From contig JBFFIE010000013.1 in NCBI GenBank assembly GCA_041556555.1, forward strand, positions 1 to 43,473: a stretch of DNA of 43,473 bases, given 5' to 3'. Made by a program: the position numbers and the translations under genes. Below, piece after piece: positions 17,833-26,097 of this stretch. Within the stretch, counting starts at the first letter, position 1. The number at the start of each line of letters is the position of its first letter. Below the pieces are notes generated by a model. That model was given only the letters and a program-made list of their open reading frames with translations. It was not told where the DNA came from and ran no database searches. Source of the stretch: SZUA-592 sp041556555. GTDB taxonomy: Bacteria; Pseudomonadota; Gammaproteobacteria; Eutrophobiales; Eutrophobiaceae.

Positions 17833-19257
17833 ATGAAGTTTTACCGAAATCTCAATTTATCTGTGTTTGCCGTCCTTTTGTTACTGTCAACATCAGTATT
17901 TGCTTTTTCGCTTCCCGATTTCACACCACTGGTTGAGAAAAATGCCGCGGCTGTCGTTAATATCAGCACTACCCTGAAAAAAACTGACTTGGGTAGCGGG
18001 CTTGAATACAACATGCCGGATATTCCTGAGGACAGTCCGTTTTATGATTTCTTCAGGCGTTTTTTTGATGAAATGCCGGGAGATGGCATGCAGCCTTTCG
18101 AGAAACGTTCTTCCCTGGGGTCAGGATTTATCCTTAGCAAGGACGGTTATGTCATCACCAATAACCATGTGGTCAAAGATGCGGACGAAGTGGTCGTGAC
18201 CCTGCAGGATCGCCGTGAATTTGTCGCGGAACTGGTGGGAACAGATGGACGCAGCGATATCGCGGTCTTGAAGATAAAAGGCGAAAATCTGCCCACTATC
18301 AAGCTGGGAGATTCAGACGATCTGAAAGTTGGAGAATGGGTGCTGGCCATTGGTTCACCATTTGGTTTTGACCACACAGTGACGGCGGGGATCGTGAGTG
18401 CCATTGGCCGAAGCCTGCCCAATGAAAACTATGTACCATTTATCCAGACCGATGTGGCAATCAACCCGGGTAACTCCGGTGGGCCGTTATTTAATATGGA
18501 CGGCGAGGTCATTGGGGTTAACTCTCAAATTTACAGCCGCACGGGTGGTTTCATGGGCCTTTCATTTGCTGTGCCAATCAATGTTGTCACCAATGTCTAT
18601 GAACAATTAAAAAACCAGGGCCACGTTTCACGCGGTTGGCTGGGTGTCCTGATCCAGGATGTCACTCGGGAACTTGCCGAGTCATTTGGTATGAAGCGAC
18701 CGCAGGGTGCATTAATTGCGAAAGTTTTATCTGATGGTCCTGCTGAGAAAGCAGGTCTGGAAGTCGGTGACATCGTTTTGAAATTTGACGGCCAGGAAGT
18801 TCGTTATTCATCCGATCTTCCTCCTCTGGTTGGCAGCAGCAAGGTGGGAGAGCGCATACCGGTTGAGATCATCCGCCGGGGCAAATCAAAAACCCTGTAT
18901 GTTGTCATTGCAGAATTGCCCGATGAAAAAGACATCGTGGTAGCAGATAGCGGCAAGGACAACATCACTCGTTCCAATGCCCTGAACATCATCGTTAAAA
19001 ACCTGACTGATGAGCAACGCGAAGATCTTGGCATCGAAGATCATGGCGTACTGGTTGCTGAGGTCAGGGACGGGCCGGGAAAGAAAGCCGGAATCAGACG
19101 TGGTGATGTGATACTTCTCATTAATAATGAGAAAGTTAATTCGTCAGAGCATTTTTCCAAGCTGATCAAGGAACTGCCAAGGGACAAATCTATCCCTATA
19201 CTTTTGCAACGGCGGGGTGGACCGATCTTTATTGCCCTTAAGTTGTCCAACGACTAG
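17833..19257 (+). CDS. degP: Periplasmic serine endoprotease DegP/MucD
   Basis: The 474-residue HtrA-family protease and chaperone degrades misfolded periplasmic proteins. It has a signal peptide (1-24), a trypsin-like domain with catalytic triad His112 (NNHVV), Asp142 (GRSDIAVL) and Ser215 (GNSGGP), and two PDZ domains (about 260-350 and 375-470). Length and its place after rseB match Pseudomonas MucD, making it part of the envelope stress operon. A CTGGAG 14 nt upstream is a distant ribosome site. The final TAG overlaps the next start by one base. Confidence 0.96.
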   Translation: MKFYRNLNLSVFAVLLLLSTSVFAFSLPDFTPLVEKNAAAVVNISTTLKKTDLGSGLEYNMPDIPEDSPFYDFFRRFFDEMPGDGMQPFEKRSSLGSGFILSKDGYVITNNHVVKDADEVVVTLQDRREFVAELVGTDGRSDIAVLKIKGENLPTIKLGDSDDLKVGEWVLAIGSPFGFDHTVTAGIVSAIGRSLPNENYVPFIQTDVAINPGNSGGPLFNMDGEVIGVNSQIYSRTGGFMGLSFAVPINVVTNVYEQLKNQGHVSRGWLGVLIQDVTRELAESFGMKRPQGALIAKVLSDGPAEKAGLEVGDIVLKFDGQEVRYSSDLPPLVGSSKVGERIPVEIIRRGKSKTLYVVIAELPDEKDIVVADSGKDNITRSNALNIIVKNLTDEQREDLGIEDHGVLVAEVRDGPGKKAGIRRGDVILLINNEKVNSSEHFSKLIKELPRDKSIPILLQRRGGPIFIALKLSND

Positions 19258-19520
19258 TGACGGCCCGGTTTATCCTCTATACCAGACAAGGCTGTCATTT
19301 ATGCGATGATTTACTTGATCAACTGGCCAGCCTGCCGTGCGAGGATCAGCTTGCAATTGAATTGGTTGATATTGATTCAGACCCGGAAATCCACCGCCTC
19401 TATGCCCGACGTATCCCCGTCCTGCTTGATGCAAACACTGGTGAATTGCTATCCGAATACAGGCTCGACCGTAACAGGGTTCTGACACACCTCGGAATGG
19501 GGTCTTCCCCGGACAAATAA
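19257..19520 (+). CDS. Glutaredoxin-like protein (DUF836 family)
   Basis: The 87-residue thioredoxin-fold protein has a CxxC motif at Cys13-His-Leu-Cys16 after the first beta strand (RFILYTRQ) and a cis-Pro strand RRIPVLLD. This fits the small glutaredoxin-like DUF836 family, probably a cytoplasmic thiol redox protein of unknown client. The start is the GTG that overlaps the degP stop by one base, so translation probably depends on coupling to degP. No Shine-Dalgarno is visible. Its place between degP and lepA is shared with several gammaproteobacteria to my recollection. Confidence 0.8.
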   Translation: MTARFILYTRQGCHLCDDLLDQLASLPCEDQLAIELVDIDSDPEIHRLYARRIPVLLDANTGELLSEYRLDRNRVLTHLGMGSSPDK

Positions 19521-19533
19521 AAATCAGACCAAG

Positions 19534-19563
19534 TTGTCCATGCAGTGCAGGATAAGCTAGAAT
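19534..19563 (+). promoter_or_regulatory. Candidate promoter for lepA
   Basis: TTGTCC (19534-19539) and TAGAAT (19558-19563) are 18 nt apart, matching 4 of 6 and 5 of 6 consensus bases, about 63 bp before the lepA ATG. It would drive the lepA-to-acpS run independently of the stress operon. Confidence 0.35.
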
Positions 19564-19626
19564 CGCGCGCTATTCAGGTGCCCAGGCCAACTGCCTCATA
19601 TCTATAGCGGGAATCGTTCACCATTT

Positions 19627-21423
19627 ATGGAACAAATCAGGAATTTTTCAATCATTGCGCATATTGATCACGGTAAGTCGACCCTGGCAGACCGGTTTAT
19701 TCAGCTATGCGGCGCATTAACTGATCGGGAGATGTCTGAGCAGGTGCTGGACTCCATGGACCTGGAGCGGGAACGTGGCATTACTATCAAGGCACAGAGT
19801 GTCACATTGCCATACAAGGCCAGGGACGGTAAAACCTATAAACTCAATATCATTGATACCCCCGGGCATGTTGACTTCAGCTATGAAGTTTCCCGTTCCC
19901 TCGCCGCCTGTGAGGGTGCGCTACTGGTCGTGGATGCGGCGCAGGGAGTCGAGGCCCAGAGTGTGGCTAATTGCCTGACGGCCATCAATCTTAACCTTGA
20001 AGTCCTGCCGGTACTGAACAAGATCGACCTGCCTTCAGCAGAACCCGAGCGAGTGCTGCAGGAAATCGAAGAGATTATAGGCCTGCCTGCAGACAACACG
20101 ATTCGAATCAGTGCCAAGACCGGGCAGGGTGTTGAAGACTTGCTGGAACAAATCCTGGCCACAATACCACCACCGAGAGGTAATAAGGATGCTCCCCTGA
20201 AGGCGCTAATCATCGATTCATGGTTTGATAATTACCTGGGCGTGGTATCACTGGTGAAAGTGGTCGATGGGTCCCTTGAGACAGGTAAAAAAATGCGTGT
20301 CATGTCGACTGGACGTGACTGGCTGGTCGATGAGGTAGGGGTATTTACACCCAAACGCAAGAAATGTGAACAGCTGGGAACTGGTGATGTTGGCTATGTA
20401 ATCGCCGGGATAAAGAATATCGATGGTGCCCCGGTCGGGGACACCTTGACACTGTCAGAGCGGCCAGCGGAAAAGCCTTTATCAGGGTTCCAGTCAGTGC
20501 AACCACGGGTATTCTCCGGACTTTATCCCGTAGATTCCTCGGACTATGAAGCTTTCCGTGAAGCCTTGTCAAAACTCAAATTGAATGATTCAGCATTGCA
20601 TTACGAACCGGAAACATCCCAGGCCCTGGGATTTGGCTTTCGTTGCGGTTTTCTTGGCATGCTGCATATGGAAATTATCCAGGAACGCCTGGAACGTGAG
20701 TATGATCTGAATCTGATTACTACAGCACCAACGGTGGTATATGAAGTCGAGACGACAGCAGGTGAGGTGATTAATGTTGATAATCCTTCCAAGCTGCCAC
20801 CAATGGACAAGGTTAACGAAATCAGGGAACCCATCATTTACGCTGACATTCTTCTGCCCGCAGACTACCTGGGCAATGTAATAGCACTATGCATCGAAAA
20901 ACGTGGCATACAAAAAAAACTTCAGTATCTTGGTAAACAGATTTCACTGGGTTTTGAAATGCCACTTAATGAAGTAGTCCTGGATTTTTTTGACAGGCTC
21001 AAATCTGCAAGCCGGGGCTATGCATCGTTTGATTATCATTTTATTGGATTTAGAGCATCTAATCTTGTCAAGCTCGATATCCTGATCAACGGTGAGCGTG
21101 TCGACGCGCTCTCCTGTATCGTTCATCGATCGCTGGCCGATGCTCGTGGAAGGGAACTCGTGGAGAAAATGAAAGAGTTTATCCCCAGGCAAATGTATGA
21201 GGTCGCTGTACAGGCTGCCATTGGATCAAAGATAGTAGCCAGACAGACAGTAAAGGCACTGCGTAAAAATGTAACTGCGAAGTGTTACGGAGGGGATGTC
21301 TCACGAAAACGCAAATTACTGGAAAAACAAAAAGCAGGTAAGAAACGAATGAAACAATTTGGTTCCATTGAATTACCACAGGAAGCATTTATGGCGATAC
21401 TGCATGTGGGAAAAGATTCATGA
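19627..21423 (+). CDS. lepA: Elongation factor 4 (LepA), ribosomal back-translocase GTPase
   Basis: The 598-residue translational GTPase acts on stalled or mistranslocated ribosomes and affects initiation. It has the P-loop AHIDHGKST (11-19), DTPGHVDF (G3), NKID (G4), EF-G-like domains II, III and V, and the LepA-specific C-terminal domain ending in KQKAGKKRMKQFG. Length is that of E. coli LepA (599). The stop overlaps the lepB start by 4 bp, as in many gammaproteobacteria. Confidence 0.98.
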   Translation: MEQIRNFSIIAHIDHGKSTLADRFIQLCGALTDREMSEQVLDSMDLERERGITIKAQSVTLPYKARDGKTYKLNIIDTPGHVDFSYEVSRSLAACEGALLVVDAAQGVEAQSVANCLTAINLNLEVLPVLNKIDLPSAEPERVLQEIEEIIGLPADNTIRISAKTGQGVEDLLEQILATIPPPRGNKDAPLKALIIDSWFDNYLGVVSLVKVVDGSLETGKKMRVMSTGRDWLVDEVGVFTPKRKKCEQLGTGDVGYVIAGIKNIDGAPVGDTLTLSERPAEKPLSGFQSVQPRVFSGLYPVDSSDYEAFREALSKLKLNDSALHYEPETSQALGFGFRCGFLGMLHMEIIQERLEREYDLNLITTAPTVVYEVETTAGEVINVDNPSKLPPMDKVNEIREPIIYADILLPADYLGNVIALCIEKRGIQKKLQYLGKQISLGFEMPLNEVVLDFFDRLKSASRGYASFDYHFIGFRASNLVKLDILINGERVDALSCIVHRSLADARGRELVEKMKEFIPRQMYEVAVQAAIGSKIVARQTVKALRKNVTAKCYGGDVSRKRKLLEKQKAGKKRMKQFGSIELPQEAFMAILHVGKDS

Positions 21424-22214
21424 ACTTTGATTTTGCTGCAGTACTCGTTTTACTGACATTCGCCAGTGGATTAATCTGGCTCGTTGACGCTCTTGTGTTT
21501 GCAAAAAAAAGGGCCAGACAGCAAGAGAATGGTGTCGAAGAAAAAGCATGCGAACCTGTAATTGTTGATTATGCGCGATCTTTCTTTCCTATTTTCCTGT
21601 TTGTGCTAATCCTGCGTTCTTTTATTGCAGAACCATTTCGAATTCCATCGGCCTCGATGATGCCGACCTTGTTGATAGGGGATTTCATACTGGTAAATAA
21701 ATACGAATACGGTATCCGCTTGCCGGTTCTGGATCAAAAAGTGATTGATTACGAGACACCTGAAAGAGGCGATATTGTAGTTTTTCGGTATCCGGAAAAT
21801 CCGGATATTCCCTATATCAAACGAGTTGTCGGTGTGCCCGGCGATCATCTGCTTTATCGTGACAAGGTTCTCTATATTAATGATGAGCCTATGTCGCAAA
21901 CGGTGCTTGGGCGCTATGATGCTGTTGGTTCTGGTAGAGCCATGAATGGCGTGACCTTACTGGAAGAAGAACTTGGAGATGTTGAGCACTTGATTTTAAT
22001 TGACCCTGACGATTACTCCCGAACAGTCGAGGCCATAGTACCTCCCGGGCATTATTTTGTCATGGGTGATAACCGGGATAATAGCAAGGACAGTCGATTC
22101 TGGGGTTTTGTCCCGGATGAGAATCTTATGGGCAGGGCCTTTATGATCTGGATGAACTGGGACAGCAGAAATGGTGGTATTGACTGGAAAAGAATTGGTA
22201 CGATACTACACTAA
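21420..22214 (+). CDS. lepB: Signal peptidase I
   Basis: The 264-residue inner-membrane protease removes signal peptides of exported proteins. Two N-terminal membrane segments (about 5-28 and 57-75) precede a periplasmic catalytic domain with Ser79 (PSASMMPT) and Lys134 (YIKRVVG), the Ser/Lys dyad. The later box GDNRDNSKDSRFWG is present. It is shorter than E. coli LepB (324) but within the family range. It is translationally coupled to lepA. Confidence 0.97.
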   Translation: MNFDFAAVLVLLTFASGLIWLVDALVFAKKRARQQENGVEEKACEPVIVDYARSFFPIFLFVLILRSFIAEPFRIPSASMMPTLLIGDFILVNKYEYGIRLPVLDQKVIDYETPERGDIVVFRYPENPDIPYIKRVVGVPGDHLLYRDKVLYINDEPMSQTVLGRYDAVGSGRAMNGVTLLEEELGDVEHLILIDPDDYSRTVEAIVPPGHYFVMGDNRDNSKDSRFWGFVPDENLMGRAFMIWMNWDSRNGGIDWKRIGTILH

Positions 22215-22245
22215 TATCAATCAACTAAATCCAAAAGGCAAGATT

Positions 22246-22659
22246 ATGAAAAATATGATTAATAACCAACGTGGGGTAACATTCATTGGCTGGCTTATTA
22301 TTCTGGCCTTGATCGGATTTTTTGTAATGCTGGGTTTGCGGCTAATCCCCTTATATAATGAAAAAATGGGTGTGATATCGGCCATGAATGCTATTACCAC
22401 TCGAACAGACGCAGGGAAACTATCAGCATTTGAGGTGCGGAAGTATTTTCTAATAAATGCAGACATCAACGGAATCAGACGCTTCACGGATCATAATGTA
22501 CGCAACCATGTCACCATAGAGCCAGGTCCAAAAAGAGGTGATCCAAAACGTATGCGGGTACAGTATGAGTCCAGAAACAAGTTTCTCTACGACCTCGAAT
22601 TTGTCCTGGTTTTTGATCGCTCTGTGCCTTTGACCGGTGAGGGGACCGGTGAAAACTGA
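22246..22659 (+). CDS. DUF4845 single-pass membrane protein
   Basis: The 137-residue protein has a pilin-like beginning: MKNMINNQRGVTFIGW, then hydrophobic LIILALIGFFVMLGL (about 17-31), then a small soluble domain with FLYDLEFVLVFDRSVPLTG near the end. The family is fixed between lepB and rnc in many gammaproteobacteria but has no known function. I chose the ATG at 22246 for its AAAAGG ribosome site and because upstream in-frame codons lie inside lepB. It overlaps rnc by 11 bp. Confidence 0.85.
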   Translation: MKNMINNQRGVTFIGWLIILALIGFFVMLGLRLIPLYNEKMGVISAMNAITTRTDAGKLSAFEVRKYFLINADINGIRRFTDHNVRNHVTIEPGPKRGDPKRMRVQYESRNKFLYDLEFVLVFDRSVPLTGEGTGEN

Positions 22660-23329
22660 TCAGGTCACCAGGCTTGAAACCTGTCTCGATTATCATTTTA
22701 AAAATAAATCATTTCTGGAAGAGGCACTGACACACCGTAGTATAGGACAGGTAAACAACGAAAGACTCGAATATTTGGGTGACGCACTACTTGGCTTCAT
22801 AATTGCCGAAGCTCTTTTTAAACTATATCCCGATACCAGTGAAGGGGAATTGACCAGACTGCGCTCGGCTCTGGTCAAGGGCGACACCCTTGCTGAACTG
22901 GCCAGACAATTAGACCTCGGGAATTACATCAAACTTGGCACCAGCGAATTGAAGTCCGGCGGATGGCGCCGAAAGTCTATTCTGGCTAATGCAATGGAAG
23001 CGTTGATTGGTGCAATTTATCTGGATTCCAGCCTTGAATCCTGTCGCAAAACAGTGCTTACGTTATATCAAGACCTGTTGAGACAGCATACCCCTGATAA
23101 TCTGGTAAAGGATCCCAAGACCCGCTTACAGGAACTGTTACAATCAAGACAACTCCCACTACCGGAATATACAATCATCAAGGAAGAGGGTGAGGCGCAT
23201 CAAAAAGTATTCACCGTGCGCTGTAATATTCCTGAAGCAGATATCTCAGTGCAATCAGATGGCCGCAGTAAACGAAATGCAGAACAATCTGCTGCACAGA
23301 TTGCGCTAGAACAGCTGGATTTCTCCTGA
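22649..23329 (+). CDS. rnc: Ribonuclease III
   Basis: The 226-residue endonuclease cleaves double-stranded RNA, including rRNA precursors. The signature ERLEYLGDA is at 38-46. A C-terminal double-stranded RNA-binding domain spans about 153-226 (DPKTRLQELLQSR). I chose the GTG at 22649 because GAGGGG stands 4 nt before it and because catalytic residues then carry E. coli numbers: Glu38, Glu41, Asp45, Glu65, Glu117. A GTG at 22637 is an alternative. Residue 114, Asp in E. coli, is Asn here (SILANAMEA). It is followed 14 bp later by era, the usual pair. Confidence 0.95.
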   Translation: MKTDQVTRLETCLDYHFKNKSFLEEALTHRSIGQVNNERLEYLGDALLGFIIAEALFKLYPDTSEGELTRLRSALVKGDTLAELARQLDLGNYIKLGTSELKSGGWRRKSILANAMEALIGAIYLDSSLESCRKTVLTLYQDLLRQHTPDNLVKDPKTRLQELLQSRQLPLPEYTIIKEEGEAHQKVFTVRCNIPEADISVQSDGRSKRNAEQSAAQIALEQLDFS

Positions 23330-23343
23330 CGTCGAACGAAAAA

Positions 23344-24231
23344 ATGCTAGAGCACTGTGGTTTTGTGACGCTTGTGGGCCGTTCCAATGTGGGCAAATCT
23401 ACCTTGTTGAACCGATTAATTGGCCAGAAGATCAGTATCACTTCACGTAAACCACAAACGACACGCTCACATTTGCTGGGAATAAAATCCAATGGCAATT
23501 CCCAGATACTTTATGTTGATACGCCTGGTTTACAGAAAAAATCATCCAACCTGATAAGTCGATACATGAACCGGGAGATATTCAATGCGCTTGTGGATGT
23601 AGATGTGGTTGTTCATGTCATAGAGGCCATGAAATGGAATCAAACTGATCATGAAATTATGACGCGAATTCAAAATACAGGAAAGCCACTGATTCTCGCT
23701 ATTAATAAAATAGATAAAATTGATGAAAAGTCTGATTTATTGCCATTCATCGATAAAATTGAAGCAGCCAGTAATTATATTGATATCATCCCGCTTTCAG
23801 CTAAAACAGGGAAAAATATAGATTTGCTGGAAGAGCAGATCACCAGGCAATTGCCTCCGGGGGAAAAACAATATCCGGACGATCAAATCAGCAACCGCAA
23901 CGAGCGTTATTTCGCAGCTGAATTTATAAGGGAAAAATTGACACGGCAACTTGGTGACGAGGTCCCGTATAATATATCGGTCGTGATTGATCGATTTAGC
24001 GAGGATGAAAGGATCATTACTATTCACGCAACCATCTGGGTAGCAACATCTGGACAAAAAAGAATAGTGATAGGAAAAGGTGGTGAAATTCTCAAAAAGA
24101 TCGGTATTCAGGCTAGGAAGGATATGGAAAAAATGTTCGGCAAAAAAGTTTTTCTTGAGACTTGGGTAAAAATCAAGGAAAAATGGATGACAAACCCAAA
24201 TGCATTAAAGCAGTTTGGCTATGAAAATTGA
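23344..24231 (+). CDS. era: GTPase Era
   Basis: The 295-residue GTPase binds 16S rRNA near its 3' end during 30S assembly. It has a G domain with P-loop GRSNVGKST (13-21; most homologues read GRPNVGKS), DTPGL (G3) and NKID (G4). A C-terminal KH domain with IGKGGEILKKIGIQARKDME completes it. Length matches the family (about 300). The 3' end overlaps recO by 11 bp. Confidence 0.97.
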   Translation: MLEHCGFVTLVGRSNVGKSTLLNRLIGQKISITSRKPQTTRSHLLGIKSNGNSQILYVDTPGLQKKSSNLISRYMNREIFNALVDVDVVVHVIEAMKWNQTDHEIMTRIQNTGKPLILAINKIDKIDEKSDLLPFIDKIEAASNYIDIIPLSAKTGKNIDLLEEQITRQLPPGEKQYPDDQISNRNERYFAAEFIREKLTRQLGDEVPYNISVVIDRFSEDERIITIHATIWVATSGQKRIVIGKGGEILKKIGIQARKDMEKMFGKKVFLETWVKIKEKWMTNPNALKQFGYEN

Positions 24232-24940
24232 ACTTAGTCCATCATTTATTTTGCATCGGCGGCTCTACCGGGAGACCAGTCTGTTGCTTGATGTCTTCTC
24301 AAGAGAACACGGCAGAATCAGCCTTGTCGCGAATGGTGTTAGGAAAAAAGGCAGTAATAAGTCTGAATTATTGCAGATCCATCAGCCATTACTGCTGACC
24401 TGGAGCGGGAAAGGTGAATTAATGAATCTGGTTGCAGTGGAAGCAGATGGTATGGCCTATCGTCTTGCTGGCAACTGGTTGATTGCCGGGTTTTACATCA
24501 ATGAGCTTATTATCAGGTTATTACATTTACATGAGGCCCATCCTGAATTGTTTGATATATACAGGCAGACACTTGAATCTTTAAGTAACCATGAAATGGG
24601 TGAACAAGTAATTCTGAGAGTATTCGAGAAAAGATTGATGGAGTCTGTGGGTTATGGCATGAGTATTGTACATGAAGCTGGCTCGGTGAAGGATATCGAC
24701 CCGGGAATAATTTACTATTACCAGGCTGAAAAGGGTGCTTCAAGTTCGGTGCCGGCTATAGGAGATTATGTAAAGGTAAGTGGTAATGCGCTCATATCCC
24801 TTGCAAATGAAAGTTTCGAGACACAAGAGGTATTGACTGAAATCAAGAAACTGATGCGATATGTATTAAACAAGCATCTTGACGGAAAACAATTGGCAAG
24901 CAGAAATCTCTATAAATCGTTCATTAACCAGTCCAGATAA
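24221..24940 (+). CDS. recO: DNA repair protein RecO
   Basis: The 239-residue protein helps RecR load RecA on SSB-coated single strands. It has an N-terminal OB fold (about 1-80, FILHRRLYRETSLLLDVFSR) and a helical C-terminal domain. No zinc-binding cysteines are seen, as in the E. coli form. I chose the ATG at 24221 rather than the TTG at 24215. It lies between era and pdxJ, the standard gammaproteobacterial order. Confidence 0.95.
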   Translation: MKIELSPSFILHRRLYRETSLLLDVFSREHGRISLVANGVRKKGSNKSELLQIHQPLLLTWSGKGELMNLVAVEADGMAYRLAGNWLIAGFYINELIIRLLHLHEAHPELFDIYRQTLESLSNHEMGEQVILRVFEKRLMESVGYGMSIVHEAGSVKDIDPGIIYYYQAEKGASSSVPAIGDYVKVSGNALISLANESFETQEVLTEIKKLMRYVLNKHLDGKQLASRNLYKSFINQSR

Positions 24941-24948
24941 TTATTATC

Positions 24949-25686
24949 GTGAGTAAAAAAAAGATATTACTTGGTGTCAATATTGATCATGTTGCAACTT
25001 TGCGGCAGGCCAGGCTTACCAGCTACCCTGATCCTGTTGAAGCTGCCTTGCTTGCAGAAAAAGCCGGAGCTGATTCAATTACACTTCATTTACGTGAGGA
25101 TCGAAGGCATATTCAGGACGATGACGTGTTCAGGCTAAAAAGTGTCATGCAAACCGCCATGAATCTGGAAATGGCAGTAACTGATGAAATGGTCTCAATA
25201 GCGGAAAAAGTCAAGCCAGAGTATTGTTGCCTGGTTCCTGAAAAGCGCCAGGAATTAACTACAGAAGGTGGGCTGGATGTTGAAGAAAATAAGAAAACCA
25301 TATCTAGGGCAATTCAAAAGCTTCATGATGCAGGAATCCGGGTTTCACTTTTTATTGACGCTGATGAAAGGCAAATTCTGGCAGCAGCAGAGGTTGGGGC
25401 AAAGGTAATTGAAATCCATACCGGTCATTATGCAAATGCCATGGATCAAGCCGAAATTCAACTACAGTTGCAGCGAGTCATCAAGTCAACGGAACTGGCA
25501 TCGACAAACGGACTTCAGGTCAATGCAGGGCATGGCCTGACTATTGACAACGTATCCGAAATTGCAGCAATAGAAGATATTGTTGAGTTGAACATTGGAC
25601 ATAGTATCATTGCCCGTTCTGTATTTTTCGGTATTGAAAGCGCGGTAAAGGAAATCAAAACCATTATGTTAAAAGCCCGCTCATGA
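24949..25686 (+). CDS. pdxJ: Pyridoxine 5'-phosphate synthase
   Basis: The 245-residue TIM-barrel enzyme makes pyridoxine 5'-phosphate from deoxyxylulose 5-phosphate and aminoacetone phosphate in vitamin B6 synthesis. Family blocks are LGVNIDHVATLRQAR (8-22), SITLHLREDRRHI, ELTTEGGLDV and the late VNAGHGLTIDN. It starts with GTG 8 bp after recO and overlaps acpS by 4 bp. Confidence 0.97.
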   Translation: MSKKKILLGVNIDHVATLRQARLTSYPDPVEAALLAEKAGADSITLHLREDRRHIQDDDVFRLKSVMQTAMNLEMAVTDEMVSIAEKVKPEYCCLVPEKRQELTTEGGLDVEENKKTISRAIQKLHDAGIRVSLFIDADERQILAAAEVGAKVIEIHTGHYANAMDQAEIQLQLQRVIKSTELASTNGLQVNAGHGLTIDNVSEIAAIEDIVELNIGHSIIARSVFFGIESAVKEIKTIMLKARS

Positions 25687-26063
25687 TTCAAGGTATTGGC
25701 ATTGATATCGTCTCTGTGGTCCGTATGGAGGAAAACCTGTCACGCCATGGCAAGAGATTTCCTGAAAAAATATTGTCAGACTCAGAGCTCGGGGAATATG
25801 AATCAAGCAGTATCCCCGCACATTTTCTTGCCAAGCGTTTTGCTGCCAAGGAAGCACTTGTGAAGGCACTCGGGACCGGATTCAGGGATGGGATATTTCT
25901 TAAGCAGATCAGTGTCACACATGATTCAGATGGATGCCCGAAACTGCTCTTTATCGGCAAACTCAGGGAAGTTATCCAGTCCAGAATGATCAGTAGCTAC
26001 TTGAGCCTTTCAGATGAAAAGGACTATGCATGTGCCGTTGTTGTCCTGGAATCAGGATCTTAA
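25683..26063 (+). CDS. acpS: Holo-[acyl-carrier-protein] synthase
   Basis: The 126-residue phosphopantetheinyl transferase attaches the 4'-phosphopantetheine arm of CoA to Ser37 of AcpP, encoded at 38299 in this window. Magnesium- and CoA-binding motifs are GIGIDIVSVVRME (4-16, Asp8) and LAKRFAAKEALVKALGTG (Glu in AAKEA). It ends the lepA-to-acpS run of overlapping genes. Confidence 0.96.
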   Translation: MIQGIGIDIVSVVRMEENLSRHGKRFPEKILSDSELGEYESSSIPAHFLAKRFAAKEALVKALGTGFRDGIFLKQISVTHDSDGCPKLLFIGKLREVIQSRMISSYLSLSDEKDYACAVVVLESGS

Positions 26064-26097
26064 AAAAATAATCAAATACTGACTCACCATTTTTTTT

